Below, one piece after another: positions 9,301 to 16,793 of a stretch of DNA of 64,000 nt. Where the stretch lies: contig JAFXVZ010000033.1 of the NCBI GenBank assembly GCA_017534535.1, positions 1 through 64,000 of the forward strand, in the 5' to 3' direction. Source of the stretch: Bacteroidaceae bacterium (GTDB lineage: Bacteria > Bacteroidota > Bacteroidia > Bacteroidales > Bacteroidaceae). The notes under the pieces are model-generated. The model was not told where the DNA came from. It saw nothing but the letters and a program-made list of their open reading frames with translations, and made no database searches. Positions within the stretch are counted from its first letter, which is position 1. Each line of letters starts with the position of its first letter. Position numbers and translations under genes: made by a program.

Positions 9301-9586
9301 TAATGGTCATGGCTTTCCATGGGTATATAAAACTCTCGGCATTGGCAAGCTTATCGGTTCGCCTGTAGCTGGTACCATGACTGCTGTATGGTGGGAAACA
9401 CTGATGGATCGTACATTGGTATTCGGTATTCCGCAGGTGGGTTGTGTTGATATGAATGGTGTCTATCAGGAGAACACTGAACTGAAGCCTGACATTACTG
9501 TTTATAACGCCCCAGAGGACGTGATGAATGGTTATGACCGCCAACTGGAAACTGCTGTAAAAGAAATGATGAAAGAAGTGAAATGA
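6359..9586 (+). CDS. Exported tricorn-like S41 family peptidase
   Basis: The 1075-residue protein has a signal peptide (about 1-20, ending TATAQ-like at SATAQ). About 20-690 holds WD40-like/PD40 beta-propeller blades with repeated SPDGK motifs. A PDZ-like region (about 775-860) and a C-terminal S41 protease domain follow. This is the tricorn order of propeller, PDZ and catalytic domain; family members degrade oligopeptides, here in the periplasm. The candidate charge-relay pair is S763-H764 (NASHTG), and the candidate nucleophile is S981 in YSNGHGFP; the Asp that follows the Ser in tricorn is Asn here. A Lys/Glu/Asp-rich loop near 560-590 interrupts the propeller. The start overlaps bcp (ATGA). 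Confidence 0.88.
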   Translation: MKIISTLSALALITTLSATAQENPLWMRHNAISPDGSVIAFSYKGDIFTVPVTGGKATQLTTNGEQDSYPIWSPDGKQIVFASSREGGYDIYVMNRDGGTPKRLTTHSGSEIPMAFLDAKTILFQANLMPDAQSVIFPQRYQQVYTVSTEGGRPHLFSSVTLEDVNVGKNGVLLYHDRKGMEDQWRKHHESSVTRDVWMATPNGNAYEYKQLTTYYGEDRNPIWAADGKSFYYLSEQKGTFNVFKRSIDGSSDVQLTNLKDHPVRFLSIANNGTLCFGYNGELYTLKEGGQPQKVNVTVVSDRSDKDLIRQVQRNGATEISVSSNGKEVAFVMHGDVYVTSTEYDTTKRITNTSEQERSIHFAPDGRAIVYAAERDGYWQIYQSKLGKDDEKFFTYATDIKEEKLTNTKVTSFQPFYSPDGKKVAFLENRTTLRVIDLATKKVVTAMDGKYEYSYSDGDQWFQWSPDSRWLLTNYIGYGGWNNKDVALVNASGNGEIYNLTQSGYNDVNAKWVLGGKAMIFASDRAGYRSHGSWGAEDDIYIMFFDLDTYEQFQQNKEETELREEAEKEKDKDKDKDDKAKETNAQTKDVEPLKFDLDNCKDRVVRLTVNSSHLADAVLSPKGDKLYYTASFEAGADLWMHDLKEGSTSIVLKNVGRAELLPDKDFKKLYLVAQSGIKEVDLDKKSSKNIGFEANFNYRPADEREYLFDHIWQQVLDKFYNVNLHGTDWLKMRENYRRFLPYINNNYDFAEMTSEMLGELNASHTGTRYSPAGPQLATASLGLFYDWSYTGDGLKVKEVIAKGPFAVKNTEVTEGCIIEKIDGQSILKDTDYYPMLDGKAGKNVRVSVYNPNTGKRFDVTIKPVSASALTDLLYKRWVDRNKKLVEKLSGGKVGYVHVRAMDSPSFRQVYADILSDENRQKQAMIVDERNNGGGWLHDDLCTLLSGKEYQHFVPRNQYIGYDPYNKWTKPSCVLVCENDYSNGHGFPWVYKTLGIGKLIGSPVAGTMTAVWWETLMDRTLVFGIPQVGCVDMNGVYQENTELKPDITVYNAPEDVMNGYDRQLETAVKEMMKEVK

Positions 9587-10440
9587 AAAAGACAGCTATT
9601 ATATTATTACACTGCCCAGATCGACCAGGTATTATCTCTGATGTTACCAACTTCATAACAGTCAATCAGGGCAACATCATCTACCTTGACCAATATGTAG
9701 ATAGGGTAGAGAATATTTTCTTTATGCGTATAGAGTGGGAATTGGAAGGATTTGCCATTCCGGAAGAGAAGATAGAAGACTTTTTTGCCACACTCTATGG
9801 CCAGAAATATGGTATGTATTTCCGCATCTACTTCTCTGACCAGAAGCCTCGCATGGCGATTTTCGTGTCTAAGATGTCGCATTGTATCTATGACTTGCTG
9901 GCACGTTACAGTGCGGGTGAGTGGGATGTGGAGGTCCCTCTCATTATCAGTAATCATGAGGATATGCGACCTGTGGCAGAACAATTTGGAATACCATATT
10001 ATTGTCTGCCTATCACAAAGGAGAACAAGGCGCAGCAAGAAGAACGTGAGATGAAGTTGTTGCAAGAGAATGGCATCACTTTCATTGTCTTGGCCCGCTA
10101 CATGCAGGTTATATCCGAGCAGATGATAGATAAGTATCGACACAAAATTATCAATATCCATCACTCATTCCTTCCTGCTTTCGTGGGTGCCAAACCCTAT
10201 CATGCTGCCTTTGAACGAGGAGTGAAAATCATTGGTGCCACAGCTCATTATATCACTACCGAACTCGATGCAGGACCTATTATCGAGCAGGATGTAGTGC
10301 GTGTGACTCATAAGGACACCATTGAGTCTTTAGTGAACAAGGGCAAGGACCTCGAAAAGATTGTACTTTCACGTGCCGTGCAGAAGCATATTGAGCGTAA
10401 GATTCTTACATACCAAAACAAGACCGTAATTTTTAACTAA
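9583..10440 (+). CDS. purU: Formyltetrahydrofolate deformylase
   Basis: The 285-residue protein hydrolyses 10-formyl-THF to formate and THF, supplying formate for purine synthesis and balancing one-carbon pools. An N-terminal ACT domain (about 1-80, RPGIISDVTNFI) precedes a formyltransferase-like domain. Catalytic residues are N191, H193 (NIHHSFLPAF) and D229 (ELDAGPII). The ATG overlaps the stop of the protease gene by 4 nt and the gene is followed by a strong terminator, so it closes the operon. Confidence 0.96.
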   Translation: MKKTAIILLHCPDRPGIISDVTNFITVNQGNIIYLDQYVDRVENIFFMRIEWELEGFAIPEEKIEDFFATLYGQKYGMYFRIYFSDQKPRMAIFVSKMSHCIYDLLARYSAGEWDVEVPLIISNHEDMRPVAEQFGIPYYCLPITKENKAQQEEREMKLLQENGITFIVLARYMQVISEQMIDKYRHKIINIHHSFLPAFVGAKPYHAAFERGVKIIGATAHYITTELDAGPIIEQDVVRVTHKDTIESLVNKGKDLEKIVLSRAVQKHIERKILTYQNKTVIFN

Positions 10441-10457
10441 AGTCATTGTATTTATCC

Positions 10458-10495
10458 AAATCAGGGGGCTGATTCCAGTCCCCTGATTTTATTAT
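10458..10495 (+). terminator. Rho-independent terminator after purU
   Basis: A perfect 10-bp stem, AAATCAGGGG (10458-10467) with CCCCTGATTT (10480-10489) and a 12-base loop, is followed by a T-rich tail. The remaining stretch to 10632 is AT-rich promoter DNA with no gene. Confidence 0.9.
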
Positions 10496-10598
10496 CCCCA
10501 TCTATTCCGCCCATAAATTCACATTATACCTACTCTTTATTACTCTCTCCCTCCCCTTTTAACCACTATTAGGTATTCCCTTCTATTTAGAATCATTC

Positions 10599-10606
10599 TA
10601 CCTTTG
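10599..10606 (+). promoter_or_regulatory. -7 box for the porin/imelysin cluster
   Basis: TACCTTTG matches TAnnTTTG exactly, 26 bases before the porin ATG at 10633. It probably drives the whole 10633-16707 cluster, since no terminator is seen between those genes. Confidence 0.65.
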
Positions 10607-10632
10607 CATCCGGAAAAGAATAACTAAAAAGA

Positions 10633-11979
10633 ATGAGAAAGATTTTGACATTATTCATGCTTTGCTGTTTAGCAGGAATGGGCATATATGCACAGAGTAA
10701 CAAGCAAGCGGGCAACTACCAGTCTATAACAACGGAATATGAAAGCGATTGGCGTTTCCGTTTGGGTGGCTATGGAGAGATGTATGCCAGCTGGAAAGAC
10801 TACGGGTTGAACCGTTGGAATGGATCAACAGTAGGTAATAGTAAGAAGAACCATGCTGAGGTAGCCATTCCTCGATTTGTATTGGCACTCGACTATAAAC
10901 TATCCTCCAAATGGATATTAGGAGCAGAGATTGAGTTTGAATCGGGTGGTGTAGGTACTGCTTACGAGTTGGAAACAGGTACTGGCAGTGAGAATGGTGA
11001 ATATGAACAAGAGTTCGAGAAGGGTGGTGAGGTAGCACTGGAGCAGTTTCACATTACTCGCTTGATTGCTCGAGGGTTTAATGTTCGTGCAGGACACTTG
11101 GTTCTGCCAGTTGGTTTGACTAATGCACATCATGAGCCAGTCAATTTCTTCGGCACTACTCGCCCAGAGGGTGAAACCACCATTTTTCCCTCCACTTGGC
11201 ATGAAACGGGTATTTTTTTCTTTGGAACGGTTGGTAAAGGTTATGGCACTTTCAATTACCAGGCTATGATTGTGGCAGGCTTGAATCCTAACGGGTTTAG
11301 TAAGTATGATTGGGTGAAAGGTGGCCGCCAGAATCTTTTTGAACTTGATAACTTTACATCGCCAGCTTGGATTGCCCGTTTGGACTATGTGGGTGTTCCT
11401 GGATTGCGTATCGGTGGTTCGTTCTACTTTATTAACGATGCAGGTGGTAATGCAGACAAGTTGAATACCTATACTTCATTAGGCAAGATTCCTGTACGTA
11501 TCTGGAACATCGATGGTGAGTATATTAATAAATATTTGATTATTAGAGGTAATGTTATAAGTGGTCATGTGGGTCATGCTGCAGGCATTACCCGTATCAA
11601 CAACAGCTATTCTAAGTTGTCTCCCTATGGACGTAAAGCACCTTTTGCCTCTGGTGCCCTGACCTATAGCGCTGATCTGGGTGTGCGTGTGAAGTCGTTT
11701 ATCAAGAATGAGAAGTTCCCTGATATCATCCCATTTGCACACTATGAATATTATAATCCTCAACAAGTGATGGATGATGGACAAACGGCTGATGCCCGTT
11801 GCCAAGTGAGCATGTGGCGTGTGGGTTTGAACTGGAAACCACTGCCTAACCTGGTAGTGAAAGCCGACTTTACTACTCGTCAGATTGGAACACAGAAAGT
11901 ATTCGGTACTACACGATTCAATAGTGAAAATGAATTCAATATCGGCATAGCTTATGCAGGTTGGTTCCTTAATCGTTGA
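10633..11979 (+). CDS. Outer-membrane porin-like beta-barrel protein
   Basis: The 448-residue protein begins with a signal peptide (MRKILTLFMLCCLAGMGIYA, then QS). The rest has alternating hydrophobic/polar strands rich in aromatic and glycine residues, starting RFRLGGYGEMYASW and ending with a terminal aromatic-rich strand (YAGWFLNR), as expected for an outer-membrane barrel. Features such as GAEIEFESGG and VRAGHLVLPVGL are reminiscent of phosphate-selective-type porins. It is the first gene of the imelysin/di-haem cluster, so a role in moving iron or small anions across the outer membrane is possible but only inferred. Confidence 0.75.
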   Translation: MRKILTLFMLCCLAGMGIYAQSNKQAGNYQSITTEYESDWRFRLGGYGEMYASWKDYGLNRWNGSTVGNSKKNHAEVAIPRFVLALDYKLSSKWILGAEIEFESGGVGTAYELETGTGSENGEYEQEFEKGGEVALEQFHITRLIARGFNVRAGHLVLPVGLTNAHHEPVNFFGTTRPEGETTIFPSTWHETGIFFFGTVGKGYGTFNYQAMIVAGLNPNGFSKYDWVKGGRQNLFELDNFTSPAWIARLDYVGVPGLRIGGSFYFINDAGGNADKLNTYTSLGKIPVRIWNIDGEYINKYLIIRGNVISGHVGHAAGITRINNSYSKLSPYGRKAPFASGALTYSADLGVRVKSFIKNEKFPDIIPFAHYEYYNPQQVMDDGQTADARCQVSMWRVGLNWKPLPNLVVKADFTTRQIGTQKVFGTTRFNSENEFNIGIAYAGWFLNR

Positions 11980-12002
11980 TAATCAAATTAAAATATAATA
12001 TT

Positions 12003-13220
12003 ATGAAAAGAGTTTTTTACAGTATGATGGCATTTGCTATGACATTTGCTTTTGCTGCTTGCGGCAGTGATAAGAATGAGCCTGCCCCTGCACCAACTCC
12101 TACACCAACGCCTACTCCCACACCAACACCTACTGTTGCTGTGACTGAGGCTGACCTGAGTGCTGCTGTAGCACAATATGTAGATGGTGTGGTTCTTCCT
12201 ACCTACAAGGCTTTGGCAGAAAAAAACGAAGCCTTGAACAAAGCCGTTGAGAAATTCCGTCAGACTCCTTCTGACGCTGCCTTCGAGGAGGTAGCCAACG
12301 CTTGGCTCAATGCTCGTGAGCCTTGGGAGTCAAGTGAGGCATTCCTGTTTGGTCCTGTAGCTGACAAAGGATTAGATCCTAATATGGATAGTTGGCCGCT
12401 CGACCAGGTATCTATTGTTGCTATTCTGAACTCTGCCGATTGGGCTGCATTGGAATGGACTGGTGACTATGACGAGGATGACGAGGATATCGAGGCTGTA
12501 CAGAGCGTGCGTGGTTTCCATACATTGGAGTATCTAACTTTTAAGGATGGTGAGCCTCGTACCGTATCAGCGACAACAGGTTCTACTGATCCTAATACAA
12601 TGGAGTATGCCGATGCCAATAAAGATGCTTGGGCAAACTACATGCAGGCTGTAGCTGCTTTGTTGCGTGCCGACGCCAATACATTGTATGCTGATTGGAG
12701 CGATTCTTATAATGGTGGCAAGAGCTATGCAGATGTTTTCAAGGCACACGATGGTACTGAAGGCTATAACAGCTCTATCAATTGTATTGAGCAGATTATT
12801 GACGGCTGTGCTGACATCGCCAGTGAGGTGGGCGCTTCTAAAATAGGTGACCCTGTGGGGCTGTATGAGGATGGAAAGACACAGGAGGCACTCTATGCAG
12901 TAGAGTCTTGGTACAGCTGGCACTCACGCGATGACTATACCAATAATATATATTCTATCCGCAATGCATATTTTGGCTCATTGGATGGAAGTGTGAACAC
13001 CAACTCACTTTCTGCATTAGTGAAAAAGGTGGACGAAGCATTTGATACCAAAGTAAAGGATGCCATACAGGCTGCTGCCGATGCTATCCAGGCTATTCCA
13101 CAGCCATTCCGCAATAACATCAACAGTAGCGAGGCCAAGAAAGCTATGGATGCTTGTGGCAATTTGGAATCACTATTAACAGATGAGCTGAAGCCATTTA
13201 TGCAAAAGATTCTAGATTAA
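12003..13220 (+). CDS. Imelysin family lipoprotein
   Basis: From the ATG at 12003 the product is 405 residues; an upstream in-frame start (11976) would add nine residues before the signal peptide and overlap the porin gene, so it is unlikely. The signal peptide ends in the lipobox FAAC. A Pro-Thr repeat linker (about 20-40) tethers the folded part to the membrane. The imelysin signature GxHxxE is present as G171-F-H173-T-L-E176. Imelysins (such as IrpA and the EfeO M75 domain) are iron-linked surface or periplasmic proteins; peptidase activity is doubtful. Gene context with a di-haem DUF1111 protein supports an iron/redox role. Confidence 0.9.
   Translation: MKRVFYSMMAFAMTFAFAACGSDKNEPAPAPTPTPTPTPTPTPTVAVTEADLSAAVAQYVDGVVLPTYKALAEKNEALNKAVEKFRQTPSDAAFEEVANAWLNAREPWESSEAFLFGPVADKGLDPNMDSWPLDQVSIVAILNSADWAALEWTGDYDEDDEDIEAVQSVRGFHTLEYLTFKDGEPRTVSATTGSTDPNTMEYADANKDAWANYMQAVAALLRADANTLYADWSDSYNGGKSYADVFKAHDGTEGYNSSINCIEQIIDGCADIASEVGASKIGDPVGLYEDGKTQEALYAVESWYSWHSRDDYTNNIYSIRNAYFGSLDGSVNTNSLSALVKKVDEAFDTKVKDAIQAAADAIQAIPQPFRNNINSSEAKKAMDACGNLESLLTDELKPFMQKILD
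12090..12136 (+). repeat. Hexanucleotide repeat coding for Pro-Thr linker
   Basis: About eight degenerate copies of a CCN-ACN unit encode an alternating Pro-Thr linker directly after the lipobox of the imelysin protein. Because the unit is 6 nt, gain or loss of copies changes linker length without shifting frame. Confidence 0.7.
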
Positions 13221-13223
13221 ACG

Positions 13224-14663
13224 ATGAACAAGTGTTTTCGATTAATATTGGGACTATTTGCTACATTGCTGGTGACCTCGTGCGATGAAACAGGCGACCA
13301 GATTGTAGTAACGGATATAGATGTTCCAGCTGGCTATGCGTTGTCAGCTGGAACATCAACCGTTTTTTTCAATTCAGCAGTGGCCTATGACCAGCCTGCC
13401 AAATGGGTGAGTGGGGTGTATGATACCCGATTCAACAGAGGTGACCGTCTTTATGATAATGTGAAGAGTACTAACAATAATGGTCATAATGGTGGCTTGG
13501 GACCTGTATATGCTGGTTTTTCGTGTGGCAGCTGTCATAGGAATGCTGGACGAACGGAGCCAACGCTATGGACACAGGGAGGATCGGGAACATATGGCTT
13601 TACCTCAGCCTTGATTTATGTCACACGCAAAAATGGGGCTTTCTTCCAGGGCTATGGACGTGTGATTCATGACAACGCGATCTATGGTGTGGAGCCCGAG
13701 GGCAAGTTGAAAGTAACTTATGAGTTTGAGACCTTCGAGTTTCCTGATGGAGAAAAATATGAATTGGCCAAACCTCACTATGAGATTTATGAATGGTATG
13801 CCGACAGCATCGCACCAGAAGACTTGTTCTGTACGGTGCGCATCCCTTTGCGTCATGTGGGTATGGGGCAGATTATGGCTATCGACCGCAATGAGATTGA
13901 GGCACTGGCCCGCCAGAGTAACTACCCTGAGTTCGGTATCAGTGGCAAGGCCAACTACATTAATGAGCGAGGCAAACGGCAACTGGGACTGTCGGGCAAC
14001 AAGGCGCAGCATGCCGACCTGACGGTGGAACTGGGTTTCTCGAGCGATATGGGTATGACCAACAGCCGTTATCCAGAGGAAATATCTGAGGGTCAACTCC
14101 AAATCAATCAGGGTAGCATGATGGGTTTACTCTATGATCAGTTGGATGTTTCTACCGAGGATATGGAGGATGTGGACCTGTATATGCAGAGCTTGGGTGT
14201 GCCGGCAAGACGCAATGTCAACGACCCCAAGGTGAAACATGGGGAGCAAATGTTCTACAAAGCATCCTGTCAGCTGTGTCATACCGTAACACTTCACACA
14301 CAACCTCGTGGTTCTACGTTACTCAATGGTACCGAGTTACCTTGGTTGGGAAGTCAGGTGATTCATCCATATTCAGATTTCCTGTTGCATGATATGGGGT
14401 CAGAAATCATGGGTGTAGGTCTGAACGACAACTATGTCAGCGGATTGGCACAGGGCAACGAATGGCGTACCACTCCTTTGTGGGGCATCGGCCTGCAGCA
14501 GAAAGTAAATGGACATACCTACTTCCTGCATGACGGACGTGCGCGCAATTTTATAGAGGCCATCATGTGGCACGGTGGTGAGGGTGAGGCCTCCAAGAAC
14601 ATCTTCAAGAATATGACAAAAGAGGAGCGAGACGATTTAGTAGAATTCTTGAAATCACTATAA
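13224..14663 (+). CDS. Di-haem c-type cytochrome-like lipoprotein (DUF1111, di-haem oxidoreductase family)
   Basis: The 479-residue exported lipoprotein has lipobox VTSC near residue 20. Two c-type haem sites are visible: C101-G-S-C104-H105 in the N-terminal half and C349-Q-L-C352-H353 in the C-terminal half, followed by a GRARNFIEAIMWHGGE motif close to the end. This is the layout of the DUF1111 'di-haem oxidoreductase' family, related to MauG-like peroxidases. It follows the imelysin gene by 3 nt, a pairing known in other bacteria with iron-regulated imelysins. Cytochrome c maturation genes must lie elsewhere. The substrate is unknown. Confidence 0.88.
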   Translation: MNKCFRLILGLFATLLVTSCDETGDQIVVTDIDVPAGYALSAGTSTVFFNSAVAYDQPAKWVSGVYDTRFNRGDRLYDNVKSTNNNGHNGGLGPVYAGFSCGSCHRNAGRTEPTLWTQGGSGTYGFTSALIYVTRKNGAFFQGYGRVIHDNAIYGVEPEGKLKVTYEFETFEFPDGEKYELAKPHYEIYEWYADSIAPEDLFCTVRIPLRHVGMGQIMAIDRNEIEALARQSNYPEFGISGKANYINERGKRQLGLSGNKAQHADLTVELGFSSDMGMTNSRYPEEISEGQLQINQGSMMGLLYDQLDVSTEDMEDVDLYMQSLGVPARRNVNDPKVKHGEQMFYKASCQLCHTVTLHTQPRGSTLLNGTELPWLGSQVIHPYSDFLLHDMGSEIMGVGLNDNYVSGLAQGNEWRTTPLWGIGLQQKVNGHTYFLHDGRARNFIEAIMWHGGEGEASKNIFKNMTKEERDDLVEFLKSL

Positions 14664-14679
14664 CCATTAACCTTTATCA

Positions 14680-15891
14680 ATGATGAAGAAAGTATTATTA
14701 GCAATAGCTATAGCATTCATTCCATTAGCTGCTATGGCACAATATGAAGAAGATACCGACAATGGTGTGGTATCGTTGGCAGGTAGGGAAGGTTTCTCTA
14801 TAGCCACCAAGAAGGGAGATTTTGTGTTTAAGCCCTATCTGCTGATGCAGGCTGCAGGCAAGTTTAACTATTATGATGATCAGGGACTAGATAAGGCTTA
14901 TAATCAAGATAATGTGGCCAATTCGGGCTTCTCTATCCCATATGCCGTGTTGGGTTTTACTGGTAAGGCATTCGACAAACTGACGTTTAACTTAAGCATC
15001 AATGCCGCAGGGAGTGGCGGTGCTTTACTCCAGCAAGTATGGTTTGACTATGCTTTCAATGAAAAGTTTGCTGTGCGAGCAGGAAAGTTCAAGACTCCTT
15101 TCACGCATGCTTACCTCACCACCTTAGGTGAGACTTTGATGCCAGTTTTGCCTACATCACTCACGGCTCCTGTAATACTGCCTCATGCGCTGAATGCTGT
15201 GAATCCAAACTTCGGTACGGGTTTCGATCTGGGTATTGAAGTACACGGCTTGCTGAACAAGGTAGGCTACGAGGTGGGCATCTTTAATGGCACAGGAGCT
15301 GCTGTTAACACAGCAGGCAAGACATTCAGCGATGATTGGCACATCCCTTCTATGCTCTATTCTGGTCGCCTCACATATATGCCTAAAGGTGTGATGCCTG
15401 CCACACAGGGCAATCCCAAACGCTTGAACGAAGATAAGATTTTGTTTGGCGCATCAGCATCACTGAATGTTGAAAGCGAGAGTGAGAGTACCAACGACTT
15501 CCGTGCTGGTTTGGAGTTCGCTATGCTGAAAGGCCGGCTCTACTTAGCTGCAGAGGCCTATTACATGCATGTGGGCTTTACCAAGCGCATGAAAATTGAC
15601 GATGGCTTTAACTACTGGGGTGGATATGTTCAGGCTGGCTACTTTGTAGCGCCTCGCGTACAAGCTGCTTTGCGCTATGACTTTATGAATCGCAACGGAA
15701 CTGATGCTAAGGGTTTGCTGAATATGCCCGCTGTAGGCATCAACTATTTCTTCCCTAACAGTAATGTGAAGTTACAGGCCATGTATCAGTATATCGGCCG
15801 TACGGGACATGCTACCCAGTTAGACCGCGACATCGACGACTTAGGACTGGCTACCCATTCGGCTACCGTTATGCTTCAGTATTCTTTTTAG
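14680..15891 (+). CDS. Phosphate-selective porin O/P-like outer-membrane protein
   Basis: The 403-residue protein has a signal peptide ending AMAQ and the strand pattern of OprO/OprP-type porins: a start in the FVFKPYLLMQAAGKF region, then FAVRAGKFKTPFTHAYLTTL (the conserved 'vG.fk.pf' element), and a final strand VMLQYSF with terminal Phe. It lies 16 nt after the di-haem gene and is the second barrel in this cluster. It probably forms the outer-membrane entry path for the substrate of the imelysin/di-haem proteins; which solute is not shown by the sequence. Confidence 0.85.
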   Translation: MMKKVLLAIAIAFIPLAAMAQYEEDTDNGVVSLAGREGFSIATKKGDFVFKPYLLMQAAGKFNYYDDQGLDKAYNQDNVANSGFSIPYAVLGFTGKAFDKLTFNLSINAAGSGGALLQQVWFDYAFNEKFAVRAGKFKTPFTHAYLTTLGETLMPVLPTSLTAPVILPHALNAVNPNFGTGFDLGIEVHGLLNKVGYEVGIFNGTGAAVNTAGKTFSDDWHIPSMLYSGRLTYMPKGVMPATQGNPKRLNEDKILFGASASLNVESESESTNDFRAGLEFAMLKGRLYLAAEAYYMHVGFTKRMKIDDGFNYWGGYVQAGYFVAPRVQAALRYDFMNRNGTDAKGLLNMPAVGINYFFPNSNVKLQAMYQYIGRTGHATQLDRDIDDLGLATHSATVMLQYSF

Positions 15892-15969
15892 AAGAATGAA
15901 GAATACCCCTACGGATAATTGATGGTACGAAGCGATGGGGAGTGTTAGAAACTTTGAACAGATTTCAAT

Positions 15970-16707
15970 ATGATGAAAAAAAGTATTATATTTGCATCCG
16001 TGATTGGATTAGTGGGGCTGCAGGCCTGCGATGACGGACGATTGTATGAACAAAAGACAGCCATTGCCCCTGAAGGTCGCACTGTGAAGCTCACAGCTCG
16101 GCTCACGGGTATTGCCTCATGGCCAGACCCTTCTATGTATGTGGTAGTTGCAGGCTTCAATGATGATAGTGACTATGCTCTCATCAACAAGTCAGTGCCA
16201 ACCCCATTGATGGAAGGTGAGGAGATTACGGTGCAACTGGCTGGCATTAAGGAGAATGTCACCCGTGTGGAGCTGTGCGTTATCAACCGGCTGAGACGCC
16301 GCATCCTGTCATTTTATACGATAGACGATGCCAAGCTTACCGCATCCAATGACATTGAGGCGGATGCAGGAACTCTGAACGTGGGTATGTACCACACCAT
16401 TCAGGAACGTGTGTTCAATGCCACCTGTGTGAATTGTCACGGTGCTGCTACCTCTGCTGCAGCAGGATTGTACCTCACGGTAGAGAAGAGTCATGCAGCC
16501 ATAGTGGGCATACCATCTAAGAAGCTGGAGGGTATGAACATTGTGGAACCGGGCGATGCCGCCAAAAGTGCCTTGTATGAGGCTTTGTCCACTGATGTTT
16601 CCATCACAGATGCTTGGCACTACAACCATACTGCTGAGGTGGTGGATGAAGGCATTTTGGCGATGATTAGACAGTGGATTACACAGGGGGCAAAAAAAGA
16701 TGAATGA
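15970..16707 (+). CDS. Lipoprotein with a single CxxCH haem motif
   Basis: The 245-residue protein has a lipobox LQAC near residue 20. An N-terminal beta-rich domain (about 25-120) is followed by a short cytochrome c-like segment with C153-V-N-C156-H157 in the sequence NATCVNCHGAA, resembling the planctomycete-type cytochrome C domains. A late Met (GILAMIRQWI) could be the second haem ligand. It is likely an electron-transfer partner of the di-haem protein two genes upstream. I do not recognise a named family for the N-terminal domain. Confidence 0.75.
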   Translation: MMKKSIIFASVIGLVGLQACDDGRLYEQKTAIAPEGRTVKLTARLTGIASWPDPSMYVVVAGFNDDSDYALINKSVPTPLMEGEEITVQLAGIKENVTRVELCVINRLRRRILSFYTIDDAKLTASNDIEADAGTLNVGMYHTIQERVFNATCVNCHGAATSAAAGLYLTVEKSHAAIVGIPSKKLEGMNIVEPGDAAKSALYEALSTDVSITDAWHYNHTAEVVDEGILAMIRQWITQGAKKDE

Positions 16708-16793
16708 ACAATGAATAATATTTTTGAGTAGCGAGTGCAGAACCAAGCTTGCTTGAGCTTTGCCGAATCGCAACATAATTGGAGCGAAGCATA
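16705..16793. repeat. Intergenic spacer with two heptamers and an AAGCTTGCTTGAGCTT element
   Basis: Two TGAAYAA heptamers start in the stop codon at 16705. After a short gap comes a GC-richer stretch (about 16727-16790) with AAGCT and AGCTT arms around a 6-base loop, then a GGAGCGAAGC segment just before the next ATG. From memory, sequences like this recur between genes in Bacteroidales genomes; I cannot confirm copy number here. Confidence 0.35.
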
